This document shows, piece after piece, positions 9,556 through 22,300 of a DNA stretch of 29,941 nucleotides. A program made the position numbers and the translations under genes. Numbering within the stretch: position 1 is the stretch's first letter; every line of letters begins with the position of its first letter. The notes under the pieces are model-generated. The model ran no database searches. It was not told the DNA's origin and was given only the letters and a program-made list of their open reading frames with translations. Where the stretch lies: NCBI GenBank assembly GCA_017645255.1, contig JAGCPI010000029.1:1-29941 (forward strand), in the 5' to 3' direction. The stretch comes from a bacterium. Its GTDB lineage: Bacteria; Bacillota_I; Bacilli_A; Mycoplasmatales; Mycoplasmoidaceae.

Positions 9556-12500
9556 ATGAAAAAGAAAACAAAAATTATCATTAGTAGTACAGCTATTTTA
9601 TCGATTGCAAGTATCGTAATTGGTTGTAGTTTAGCTTGTGTACAATACAAATCACAAACTAGTTCAGATGCTAAAGCATCAACTATTAGCAAGCCAAGCA
9701 CTGTTTCAGCAAACGTGCTTGCAAGTACAGCAACTAGTAGTGCTAATTTAAATGATAATGCATATACTCAAACTATTAATCAAAATGGTACCATCAATCC
9801 TTTAAGTAAACCATGAACAAAGTCAACTGCATTAAATTATTACACCAAATTACTTGATAGCAATATCAAGATATTTGGGATTACAAACATTCTTAAATGG
9901 GATTTAATTCAAAACTTTAATTATCAAGTTAACCAATTAGTTAATGATTTTGCCAATAATACCCAATTTACTTTAACCATTAACAAATTTAATTATGCAG
10001 TTAACCGTAATAATAGTAGTAATGACACTAATTTAAGTAATTACAAGTGTAATATTACTTTTAGTGTTAATGCGACTTTAACAAGTAAAACTGATCGCAG
10101 TGCTACTTTAAGTTTTGAAAATGAATATACCTATCATGATGTAAGTATCAGTGCCATTATTCATAACATTGGTGATAATGGTTATGGATACTTTAGTTTA
10201 AGTAATACTGCTAATGGTACCTTAGTACCAAACGAAGCAACTTATTTTAAAAATGTAAGTGCTTCATCAAGTTGGACTAATGATGATTTTGCTTACTTGA
10301 TTCAAACTGGTTATTTGCCAACAACAGGTAATACTGGGATTAGCACGAGCAATTACCAATCAGTATTAGCTGCAGACTGTGCACGGGCATTAAATAGTTT
10401 TATAAATAATAGTAGTAGTTTAACTGATAAGCAACAAGTAATAATCACTCCAGTTAATGATTTGCAATTATATACTTTCAACGTTGGACCAAAATTTGCT
10501 GATCTAAATAGTCTTGTCATTGAACCAACAGTTGCTGCTAACAGTGTTAATGGCAACATGTATACTTATTCTTATAGTACTGTTGTTAGTTTAACCGTTA
10601 ATTTAGCTCAAAGTACCATTGATCCAAGTACCCAACCAGGTTTAAAGTACAGTTGACAATACAGCGTCATTACTACTCCGAATTGAATTAATGACAAAAG
10701 TGATACTGCAGTAACTCCAACCTTAACTTTTAATGCTGATCAAACTACGATGTACCGATTAATTGTTACCATGCCAAGTGGCAAACAATTAATTTCGAAT
10801 TCCATCATTGTTAATGTAACCGGTAATAACTTAAAGATTATTAGCAATAATACGGAAAGTAAGAATAATACTTATACTTATTCTTATGGTACAAACTGCA
10901 CATTATCAATTAATACGCAAGAATGATTAAATCCAAGTCTAAATTTAACCTATACTTGACAAATGTTTGATAATAGCACTGGTCAATGAACCCAAGTTGC
11001 TAGTGGTAGTAGTGACGTAACTTATCAATTTAATGCTTTACAAGCTGATACTTATCGGTTAATAATTACCCAAAAAAATAACCCGGCGTTTAATTTAATT
11101 TCTAATAGTGTTTTAGTTGACGTCATTGATAACAACTTACAAATTACTACGAGTGCAACTAATCCAATGCAAATTAACTATGGAGATGATACTACTTTTT
11201 CAATTGTGAACAAGATTTGACAAAATAATCCTAGCGTTCACTACCAATGATATGTAATTCAAAATGGTAAGACTAGTGAAATTAATGGGGCAAATAGTGA
11301 TACATATACCACTGCCATTACTGCTTCTGCTAGTTATTATCTAGTGATTACTGATCCAAGTATTAAGCAATTTACTTTAACTTCTAATTATGTGCAAGTT
11401 GGTACAAAAACTACCACCAGTAGTTTAGCCATTGGCATTGAAGACCAAAGTGCAAACAGTAGTAATGTTTATAGTTTAACTTATTGAAGCAAGGTTGATT
11501 TAATCATTAATACTTCATATTGAAATGAAGCAAATAATAATAACCTTGTTTATACCTGAAAGAAATTTGACAATAGTACTAACAAATTTGTCACAATTAC
11601 TACGGGTAGCAAAAATTATTCATTTAACTTGGTTACTAGTGGTATTTATCAATTAACAATTACCAACCTCACCAACCCTAACTTTGATCTTGTTTCCAAT
11701 AACATTCATATTAACGTGGTTGATAACTATATTACGATTGGTGAAGTAAGTTCTAATCAAACTAGTGTTGCAAGTACAAGCACTATTACACCGCTTTATG
11801 GTGATAATGTTACTTTAGGGGTAACTGCTCCAAGTATTTGGGCTGATGATACTTCTTTATCCTATCAATGATATAGCATGCCTTATCAATATAGTGTGCC
11901 GCAAGCAATTACGGGTGCGACCAGTCCAACCTATCAATTTGCTGCAAATGCAAAACTAATTTATTATTTACAAGTTACTAATAGTGAAGGATTTAAGTTA
12001 ACTTCTAATTCCATTACGGTTAGTCCCCAAACCCCAACCTTAGGAATTAATGTGAATGGTCAAACTAGCAACGTTAAGGTTACATATGGTACACCAATTA
12101 CTTTGCAAATTGATGCAAATACTTTTTGAGCAAATGCAAATAAAGATTTTACTTACCAATGACAATACCTTAGTAGCCAAACTAATGGGTATGAAAATGT
12201 TCCTAGCAATAGTTATAATTCAGGAACAACTGCTTCATATAAATTTAATTGCTTTACTTCTACTAGTTACCAATTATTAATTTTGTTCCATGGTAAGCTA
12301 GTTACTTCCAACCCAATTAGTATTAACGTTACTGACTCCAACTTACAAATTGGGATTGTAGGGCAAAGTGTTAGTCCGGCTAATACTTATAGTGAAATTT
12401 ACGGAAATACTGTTACTTTAGACATTACTAATGAAGCATGAAAAAATCCATCTAGTGTTTTTGATTTAACTTATCAATGACAAAAATATGATGCAAAAAA

Positions 12501-15500
12501 TGGTACCTGATCAAAAGTTGGTACCAACTCTAATACTTATACTACGATGCCATTATTAGCAACTGGTATTTATCGGTTGGTAATAACTGACTCTACGATT
12601 CCTGATTTTGACTTAGCTCCATCTGCTAGTTTAACCATTAATGTTACGAATGATACAGTTTCAATTAATCCAACGTATATTCAAGGTGAAAGCAATGTTA
12701 CGATTGCCAACAATAACATTTATTCCATTACTTATGGTTCATATACAACTTTAGGCATTAATGCAAATGATTTTTGGTATAATCCACCAACTACCGCAAG
12801 TGCCAAAGATGGTTTAGCATACCAATGAATGAAATATGATGCCTTAAAAAAGCAATTTGTAGACATTAGTGGCGCGACCAAATCCACTTATTCATTTTAT
12901 GCAAATGAAAATAACCAATATGAACTAGAAATTACTAACCCTAACATTGAAAACTTCCAAGTAATTTCGGTGCCAGTTATTGTTAATATTATTAACCAAA
13001 ATGTGAGTGTTGATTTAACCTTACCAAATTCTAGTAGTTCAACAAGCACAAATGATACTTATAACGTTACTTATGGATCAAGTCCGACCTTATCTTTAAG
13101 TGGATATTGAGCAAGTCAAACTACTTTTACTTATTTAACTTACCAATGATATCAATTTAATCCCTTTAGTTCGAGTTGAACTGCCATTACCAATGCTACT
13201 GGTAAAAGTCTTTCCTTGTCAATGATTGAAGCATCTGGTACTTATAAACTACAAATAACAGCTAATAAAAATGCAAATGCAAATAATGAAGAATATGTTG
13301 CATTTAGTTTAAGTTCAAATGACATCGTCATTAATGTTACCAATAGTTCATTACAAATTGGGATTCAAAATAGTGCGTTAAGTACCAATAATACTTACAA
13401 CGAAATTTATGGTACTTCCATTACGCTTGATATTGCTACTCAATATTATAAAGATAGTACTGATTTAACTTACCAATGACAAGTCTTTAATGTTAGTTCT
13501 AATAGTTGAGCTGATATTACTACTAATGGTACAAGTAATACTTATTCGTTAACAGCGTTACAAAGCAATCAATACCGTTTAGTTATTACAAGTAAAACGT
13601 TAGGTTTTGTTTTAAAAAGCCAACCAATCAATTTAAATGTAAGTGATGACTATGTCAATATTGTTGCTACCACTGGAACTAATTCAGCTCCTACTACAGT
13701 CCAAAATAGTTACAACGTACCTTACGCACTAAAAACTAGTTTGTCAATCATTAATACTAGTTATTGATATACTAACACGACTGACTTAAAGTACCAATGA
13801 TATAGTATTAATGCTAATGGCCAATCAACTGCAGTTGGTAGTAATAGTAATACTTATTCCTTTAATCCAACCATGAACGGAGCTTACCAATTAGAAATTA
13901 CTAATACGAAGAATGCTAGTTTCTTCATTTACTCCAACATTATTAACATTAACGTGATTGATAATAATATTGCCATTGGGATTAATAACCAAGAAGTTAA
14001 TACTTATTCCACTAACTTTGGTAAGCAAGTTACTTTGTCACTTCTTTCTGATTATTGAAAAACTAATAAAGATGCTACTTTCCAATGATATTATTTGGAC
14101 AATGGAGCTTGAACAAAAGTAGTTGCACCTACAACTGGAGCAACAACAAGCAATGATGGTACAGGTGATGCTTATACATTTACTGCTAACTCTTCAGTTT
14201 CATACGAATTACAAGTAACATATACCCTTGATGGTAAAACTTATCCAGTGTTAACATCAAATAGCATTAACGTCATGGTAAGTGATACCACTTTAATGAT
14301 TACTTCTGATAAGAACTCTAATGTTACAAACAATATCAAGTCTGGTGTAGTTGATGTTAATTATGGGGGAAGTATTACTTTCTCAATTGATACCCCTTAT
14401 TGACAAACTATGACAACAGGAGTAACTTACCAATGAGAAATTAGTACTGATAATGGTAACAGCTATACCCCAATTGCTAATGATGCATCAAGTGCTACTT
14501 ATACGACCACTATTTTCAAAAATGTTGCATACCGATTAATGTTAACAATTAATAATGAAACTCTAATTTCCAACCAAATCTTTGTTGATGTAGTTAACAA
14601 TACTGTAACAATTAGTACTACTAGTGGTAGCAATGATGTTAATTATGCTAGCAGTGTTACTTTAACTCCAAATAGTTATTGGGTAAGTAATGAAAGTAAC
14701 TATGTTTTCACCTGGTACAGTACATCTGATCCAAGTAAACCAGTTTATGTTGGTAATGGAACTGCTACCTATACCTTTAATGGTTTTAGCAACCAAATTT
14801 ACTATGTAGAAGTTACAAGTAAAAGTAATGAAACTGGATTTGGTACTTTAACTTCGAATAATTTAAGCATTATTATCCAAAATACTACCAGCAAGATTAG
14901 CATTAAAGACGTAACAGTAAGTACTTCTAATTCATACAACATTGTGTATGGTAAAAATATTACCTTACAATTAAACCCAAGTGATTACTGAGGTCAAATG
15001 GTAAGTAAAGATCCTTCTTCCTATACTTTCCAATGAGAAAAATGAAATGGCAGCAACTTTGTTGCAGTTGATTCATCAGTTACTGGTACCACCACTCCAT
15101 CTGCTACAAATGGATTAGCTTCAACTTATAGTTTTACTGCTCTAACAAGTGGTCAATATGAACTTGTATTATATGATGCTAGCATTGGGGGTTTTGGTAA
15201 TGTAACTTCAATGCCAATTACAATTAATGTAGTTGATAGCACTGTTCAAATCGCATACACCCAAGCAACTAGTAGCACGATTGCATCTAGTTATAACGTT
15301 GATTGTGGTAAAGAAGTTACCTTAGCTATTCCAAGCACTTCTTATTGAGCAACTAACACAACAGGTTACACCTATACCTGACAAATCTGAGATCCTAGCA
15401 CTTCCCAATTTGTTAGTGCCCCTGCTTCAGTTGCAAAAACAAGTGACACTAGTTATAGCACTTATGTATTACTAACAAGTAATATGTACCGTCTTGAAAT

Positions 15501-18500
15501 TAGTGAACCAAGCAACACTGGTTTTGTGCCAATTTATTCCAATAACATTACATTTAACCCACTAAACTCCACTTTAACCATTACTCCAACTACCGTGACA
15601 ACACCTGCCACTGGTAATTCATACAATGTTGTTTATGGAACAACAAGTTATTCTTTAGGAATAAATACTGCATATTGACAAACTTTTAGTGGTTTAAGTT
15701 ATCAATGATATCAATGAAACAGTCAAACAAGTAAGTTCGAAAAAATTACTACTAGTGGTACAAGCAAAACTTTTGATCCTTCAACGTTAGTTAGTGGTAC
15801 TTACCAATTAGAAATTACTGATAGTACGATTGGCTTAACTTTAAAATCAAATGAATTAACCATTAACATTGTTGATAGTTCTTACTTAATTGCTCCTACT
15901 TCCAATGCAGTTGCAAATGTTAATACTTATTCAATTTCCTTAGGTGATAGTATCACCTTAGGTATTAATAGTACTTCGTTCTGAAATAATAAAACTGGTA
16001 ATACTTATCAATGGGAATATTTGTATAATGGTACATGGTATACCATTAAGCAAATGGAAAGTAAGATTAGTAATTGAAATCCTAGTTATTCTAGTACAAA
16101 TGATGGTACGCAAACTACTTATATCTTTAATGTCAATAACCAAACTGCTGGAACATATAAATTAGTATTAAGTTCAACTGGTACTTACACATTTAGTAAT
16201 CTTGATTCATCCAATAATATTTATGTAAGTGTGATTAATACTCAATTACCAATTACTGCTAATAATGAAAGTATTTCCAGTACTGGTACGTATAGTTTTA
16301 ACTATGGTACTAGTATTACTTTATCAATTGAAAAAGGCACTTACTATGATGGATTAAGTGGTTGGGATTATCAATGATTGTACTTTAATGGTGATAGCTT
16401 TGTTGCCATTAGCGGAGCTACAAGTGCTACATATACTTTCAATGGGTTAGTAAGCAATTCCTATGAATTACAAATTACCAATCAAACTAATCACAGTACC
16501 CTAACGTCAAGTCCATTAAATGTTGATATTTTAAACAGTAGTGTAGAAATTGAAGCATCTGCTCCATATGGTTCTAGTACTGGTAAAGCTACTGCTTGAA
16601 GTAATAATAGTGCGTTTGTTCCTTATACCAGTCCATTACAACTAAAACTTGATGAAAATTCCTATTGATATAAAGAATTATCCAACCCTGATTTGACTTA
16701 TACAGTTTATAATGATGCTACTAAAGCGCAAGTATGAACAAGTAGTGACGGATCCATTCTAACAATTAAAAGCATTCTTACTTCTGGTACATATAAATTA
16801 GTCATTACTGATCCAAGCATTACCGAAGATTTACCAGGTGGAGGAACGCAAGCATTTAGTGTAACCTCTAACATCATTGCTGTGGTCATAACTGAAACAA
16901 GTGTTGATATTCAAGGATCATGTGCCCAAGATGCTGCTAATAGTACGCAAACTGCATCATCAGGAATTATTGATATTACTTATTTTGGTACAGCAAACAT
17001 TAACATTAAACTTGGTTCATATTGAGCAACTTTAGTTAATAATGATAATTACAGTTATCAATTATGAAATATGACAACCAATTCCCAAATTACTAGTAGT
17101 AATCTAACAGGTCCAACTTTAATTAATAACGTTGAAACTTTCCAACTTGCCCAAATTACAGCAAAGATGGCAGTGCAACTTCGGATTTATGAAGTTGGTA
17201 CTACAAACTATATTGCCTCAAACATTTTGCAATTGCAATTAGTAAACAATAATATTCATATTAATTTACAAGGTATGGACGGAATGCCTGGAGCTTCATA
17301 TAATTCGGCAACTTCCACCTGAGACATTCCAATTTATTTACAAGGTTCAGGCTCGGGAATGGCTGCTGTTAACCCTGATGGTAGTAGTTTAGAAAGCACC
17401 TTATCCTGAATATATAGCAGTTTTAATGGTCAATATAGTGTTTTAGAAAGCGTGTATCAATATACTAATGGACAAGCCACAGCATTCAATTCTGGTATCA
17501 TGGGAAACTCAAATTGAAACGGTAGTATTCCTAATCTATCATGAGGTAATTACTTTGGTTATACCACACCATTAACACTTGGAACTACTGATATAACGCA
17601 ACGGTATCAAATTGTTCTTACTTTGGTAAATAATAGCGGTAATCCTGTAACTAATTTCTCAATTTCCACTCCAATCACAATTATGGACGCTAAAGCAGTC
17701 CCATTTAATTGACAATTGACTACAAATAATAATATTAAGCAAATTTCCTCAACAACCTATTCTTCTAATCCGAATGCACATTTAACATTTACCACCGATT
17801 ATACTAAAAACTTTTTAGCAACTTGAATTGGCAATAATTCTGGTGCTGGGGGTGGAATAATTGGTTTACAAGAAGATCTTAGTGGAACATGAACAACAAT
17901 AATTTCTGACCAAGGTGCTTGATTTGCTGACCAAAATGATGATAATAATAGTGGAACGACAACAGGTTTTTACCCTACTTATGAAAGCAATGAATTTCCT
18001 CATTATGGTACACCATTTGATTGATCAATTGTTGAAAATTCAACATGACGGTTAATTTGGTGATATGCAGGTCCATTAAATGTATCCTACGGCACGGCAA
18101 ATGGTAATGCGATATTCTATAGTCAACCAATTACAATTCTTATAAATACTCCAACTTTGCCAATTGAAGTTAAAAATAACAGTAGTGGTCAAACAATAAA
18201 CAGCGTTGATAATATTTATTTCTTAGATCCATCGCGATCATATAACCTTAATGCTAATATGAGTGCTTCAAACATTGATTTTGAAGGTTATTCTGCTTTA
18301 ATTAACAATGGTGTTCCTTATCAAGCATATGGATATGTGTTTATTGCTACTTATGAATGGCAAAAAGCAATTATTAATCCAGATGGTACAATTGGAACAT
18401 GAACTAACTTAACAAAAGAATATGTAGACCCGTGATATAATCCATCAGGCACTACAGATGCAGAAAAGTTTGGTACATTATCTACTAATATTCAAAGTGG

Positions 18501-18786
18501 AACAACTACTTATACTTTGCCAACCATTAATTATGATGATTTAACTGTTACCAAACCAAGCATTTATAAGTTAACTGTTTTAATGGCAGGAACAACTATG
18601 ATTGGTAATTGAGGAGAAGTATATTTAGGTAACCCCATAGCATCACCAGCGAATTACACCGTGCCAAGCATTGCCTTTACAATGACAGTAACTTCCACTT
18701 TTGTTGTTGTGCCAACTACAACTAGTGCAACTAAAACAACAACCACAGCACTTGATAATTATTTAACATTGAATAAACTATATTAA
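9556..18786 (+). CDS. Giant modular surface lipoprotein with about twenty Ig/PKD-like repeats (3076 aa)
   Basis: A single frame from ATG 9556 to TAA 18784-18786 carries dozens of UGA-Trp codons and no other stop. The leader MKKKTKIIISSTAILSIAS leads to the lipobox VIGC with Cys24 (a second Cys at 28), so the protein should be secreted and lipid-anchored outside the cell. Residues ~25-337 are a non-repeated Asn/Ser/Thr-rich domain. Residues ~338-2590 are about twenty Ig-like modules of 95-122 aa with a shared core: Y-G-x-x-(V/I)-T-L, a W about 15 residues on, TYQW, then T-Y-x-F, Y-x-L-x-I-T-N and SN-x-I-x-I-N-V. The last ~490 residues are more divergent and end without a sortase motif, membrane segment or charged tail. 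The start is set by AGGGAG five bases upstream; the frame is open further 5' but lacks signals. The gene stands alone and ends in a strong terminator. A likely role is adhesion or shielding, comparable in architecture to the modular Mvsp proteins of Mycoplasma mobile; the specific ligand is unknown. Confidence 0.93.
10567..17316 (+). repeat. Tandem Ig/PKD-like module array within the first lipoprotein
   Basis: About twenty consecutive modules are recognisable. Their Y-x-(Y/V)-G or equivalent segment starts near 10567, 10873, 11167, 11464, 11789, 12079, 12385, 12718, 13055, 13390, 13705, 14002, 14350, 14632, 14932, 15289, 15620, 15922, 16288, 16618 and 16960. The core aromatic motif is nearly always encoded TA(C/T)CAATGA (for example near 11248, 11863, 12154, 12472, 12820, 13141, 13471, 13792, 15703, 16369). 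Modules are diverged from each other at the protein level and are not perfect DNA repeats, so the array is old, but short identical blocks remain. Confidence 0.85.
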
Positions 18787-18792
18787 TTTAAG

Positions 18793-18827
18793 AAAAAGCA
18801 AAGGATTTTAGTCTTTTGCTTTTTTTG
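18793..18827 (+). terminator. Rho-independent terminator after the first lipoprotein gene
   Basis: A 13-bp stem AAAAAGCAAAGGA (18793-18805) / TCTTTTGCTTTTT (18812-18824) with one G-U pair and a 6-nt loop runs into a T tract. It starts 7 nt after the stop codon and should separate transcription of the two giant genes. Confidence 0.85.
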
Positions 18828-19363
18828 TTTTCAATAGAAAATTAATGTAATTTTAATAAGTTTTTATGTGAATCTAAATATATATTTGTATTAAAGAAAT
18901 AATGGCACTTTTTGTGCAAAAAAAAGTAAACTTAATTGATTATGAAATACATAGATAGGGTCAAAGTGAATGAAATTTAATTCAACATTCATTAATGATG
19001 ATAAATATTAATTAGTGGTAATTACAATTAAGAATAAATCTAAGGTTTCTTTTTATCATCTTAACTGTTAATGATTGTCTTAGTTTAATACTTTAAAAAT
19101 AATAATAACTTCCAACTTTCTTCAAATGAGTGCTAATATGCATTCATTTTCAGTAACAAATCAATTGGTAAACTTCATACACTATTTTTGTAAATTTGCT
19201 TAAATAAATTAAGATTTTTTTGAAAATTATTTTTTGACAGTTAAATTCAACAATTTATTTAATCGTAAATAAATTAAAATTTATAATAAGAAATTTCATC
19301 TCTATTCTTATAATATACATACTTCTTAAAGAAAATTTTTCACCAATAAAAGGGGAAGTTACC
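18828..19363. other. Non-coding spacer between the two giant lipoprotein genes
   Basis: No gene with a start and ribosome site is visible in this very A/T-rich stretch. It contains a short hairpin GCAC-TTTTT-GTGC (18905-18917), an imperfect inverted repeat AAATGAGTGC / GCATTCATTT (19124-19133 / 19140-19149, 9 of 10, 6-nt spacer), and the promoter-like sequences of the downstream gene. I see no RNA gene. Confidence 0.5.
19234..19263 (+). promoter_or_regulatory. Candidate promoter of the second giant lipoprotein gene
   Basis: A perfect -35 hexamer TTGACA (19234-19239) is followed after 18 nt by TTTAAT (19258-19263, five of six). This predicts a leader of about 95 nt. Two perfect TATAAT strings further down (19282-19287 and 19309-19314) lack a matching -35 and are alternatives. 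AGGGGA at 19351-19356 is the ribosome site. Confidence 0.55.
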
Positions 19364-22300
19364 ATGGCAAAAAAGAATAAAAATTGAAAATACGTAGTAG
19401 GTTCTTTATCAGTTGTTGCAGTAAGTGCAGCAGTTATTAGTGCTGCAGTTAGTTGTAGTAGTGTTAATAGTACTACTTCAACAGCTAATAATGCTAACAC
19501 TACTACACCTGGTTCCATTAAAGTAAGTGTTATTAGTAAGCAAAATAATAAAGATGTTACTTTAAGTGCAACTAATGGTAAATATGATTTAGACTATGGG
19601 CAAGCAATTACCTTAAGTCCTGATATTACAAATATACCTTATGCAACTTATTCATATAAATGAATTACTGATTCTAGTGTTGCACTATCTAATCCTACCA
19701 GTAAAGACTTGAGTTTAACTGCTAATAGTAATGCGACATACTACTTAGAAATTATTAATGATAATAATCAAAGTCAAATCATTAAAAGTAATGTCATTAC
19801 CATTAACATTAATGATTATTCCATTAATGCTACTTTAACTTCAAAACAAGTTGCAAATAATACTTTAGTTTTACCAACAAATTATGAAAGTACGCAATCA
19901 ACTTTTAGTTTAAATTTACAAGAAATTGTTAATAACCAAACTATTACTTTAACGAATGCAAATACCTATGGCTCGTTTAAGTTATATAACAATGATAATG
20001 CCATTATTAGTTGCCCATTAGTTAACTTAAATGATAGCAATTGAACTTTTAGTTTGAGTAATGCAGTTTTAAGCCAATATAGTAGCATTTATGCAATTGT
20101 AACTATTGATAATAAAACTTATACTACTCCTACCATTAAGATTTTAAAAACTGCTACTAACACTCAAATCTTGCAAAATATTGTTGATCAACTTACCAAT
20201 TCCACCGGATTTTTAAATGCAACAAAGGCCATTGGCCAAGTCAAAATTACCAATAGTAATGTTCAAACTGATTTAACTAATTATTTAAATAATGCCATCA
20301 AGAATGGCTTTAATTATCAAGCGAATGGATATTCGTCGGTTCAAATCACTGCTAATGATTTGAATTGAAGTGATTTAACTTTAAATGATAACACTAATAC
20401 TGGTAGTGTTAAATTAACTTATAATAATGCGTCCATTACTATTTCAATTAATGACTTTTATACTGGTACATTAAGTGCTGACCAAGTTGCTAACGCTCTA
20501 ACAAATGCGTTAAGTAATGATAAAAATACAATTGATGCAAGCAGTGCTTTTGGCAATGTTAGCATCGATAATGATGCCTTACCAGGCATGATTACTAATT
20601 ATTTGAATAACAAAATTGGAAATGGTTTAACAATTAAGCAAGATGGATATACTCCAGTGGTAGTTAAAAAAGACCAAGTTACTTACAAGGTTATTCCTGA
20701 TGCAAGTAAAAATCAAGTTCAAGTAAATGTTACTTACACAGATAATAATCAAACTGGAAATGCAACCATTACCATTAATAATTTCCATCCGAATAATTTA
20801 AGTGCTAGTCAAATTGTAAATGCGTTATGTAACCATTTTACCAATGATACTGGAATTATTGACGCAAGTAATGTTTTACCAACTACTACGATTACTGCTA
20901 ACAATTTAACTAGCCAAATTAGTACTTATTTAAATAGCTTAATTACTAATCAAGGCTATCAAGTAAAACTAACTGGTTTTTTACCAGTGACAGTTTTAGC
21001 ATCCCAAGTTTCATATCAAATAACACCTAATTTAGCTAATAATGAAGCAACTGTAACTGTTACTTATGAAGATGCAAGTAAAAGCATTGTGTTTAATGAT
21101 TTTTATTTAGCTAATTTAACCAACCAAGAAATTGTTAATGATTTAATTAATAAATTATCTAATAATGGAATCATTACTGCTAATGATACGATTACTTCTT
21201 TAAAAAATATATCAATTACTGATAGTAGTGTAGCTAGCAAAATTACTGATTATTTAAGTCAAGAACTTGGTAGTTCTATTACCATCAATGTACCTGGTTA
21301 TCACGTTGTTAAAATTGGTAATGGTCAAGTTAAATTTAAAGTTAGTGTCAATGAAAATGATAATGATGCTACAGTTAGTGTTACTTATTTACCAAGTGCA
21401 AGTCAAAGTAGCACTGGTACTATCACCGTTAAAGATTTTTATTTAAATTCATTTACTGCTAGTCAAATTGTCAATAAGATTGCTATTAGTTTGTCAAATG
21501 CTAATTTAACGATTGATGCTAGTCAAAATACCAGTTTAAAGAATATTTACTTGTTAGATGATAATGCTACAACAAGTATTCAATCTTACTTTAATAGTTT
21601 AATTCCAGCAGATGGATGAACTTTTAGTGCCAATGGATATGAACCAATTACTATTACTAAATCAGATTTTACTTTCAATGTTAATCCCAATTTAAATACT
21701 AACACTGCTCAAGTAATAATTAATTATGATGGGCAAACTGCAACCATTAATATTAATGATTTTAGTGAAAAATCATTAAGTGCGAACCAAATTATTACTT
21801 GAATTGTTAATCAAATTACTAATAATGCAATTTTGCCTGCAAGTAACATTAAACAATTAAATAACATTTCAATTGTTCAACCAGGGGTAAAAGATATTTT
21901 AAGTAAATATATCGCTAAAAAATGTGCAAATGGTTTTAATATAAGTGTCCCTGGATATACTCCTGTAAACGTTAATAGTTCTCAATTAACTAACATCGTT
22001 AGTTTAGATGAAACTAATAACACTGCTACAATTCAACTAACTTATAGCAATAATAATGAAAATGCAACCAGTAACATTAGCGTAATAGATTTCTATCAAG
22101 GCAGTTTATCAGCGGATGCAATTGCCCAAATGGTAGCAAATAAGTTGACTGATAATGAAGGTTTTATTGACGCATCAAGTGCATTTGCCAACAAAGATAT
22201 TTTACAAGTATCAACCAGTGATATTACTAGTTATTTACAATCATTAATTGGTAGTAATGGGTATCAAATTGCTGAAGTTGGTAATAAATCAGTTACTGTA

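Noticed and set aside
9339..9701. Minus-strand 120-aa hydrophobic frame
   Set aside because: It is antisense to the lipoprotein start, has no ribosome site, and its hydrophobicity mirrors A/T-rich sequence.
18905..18917. GCAC-TTTTT-GTGC hairpin as a terminator or RNA gene
   Set aside because: It has only a 4-bp stem, no following T run and no conserved RNA features.
19255..19518. Minus-strand 87-aa frame over the second lipoprotein start
   Set aside because: It is a shadow of the signal-peptide coding sequence with no ribosome site.
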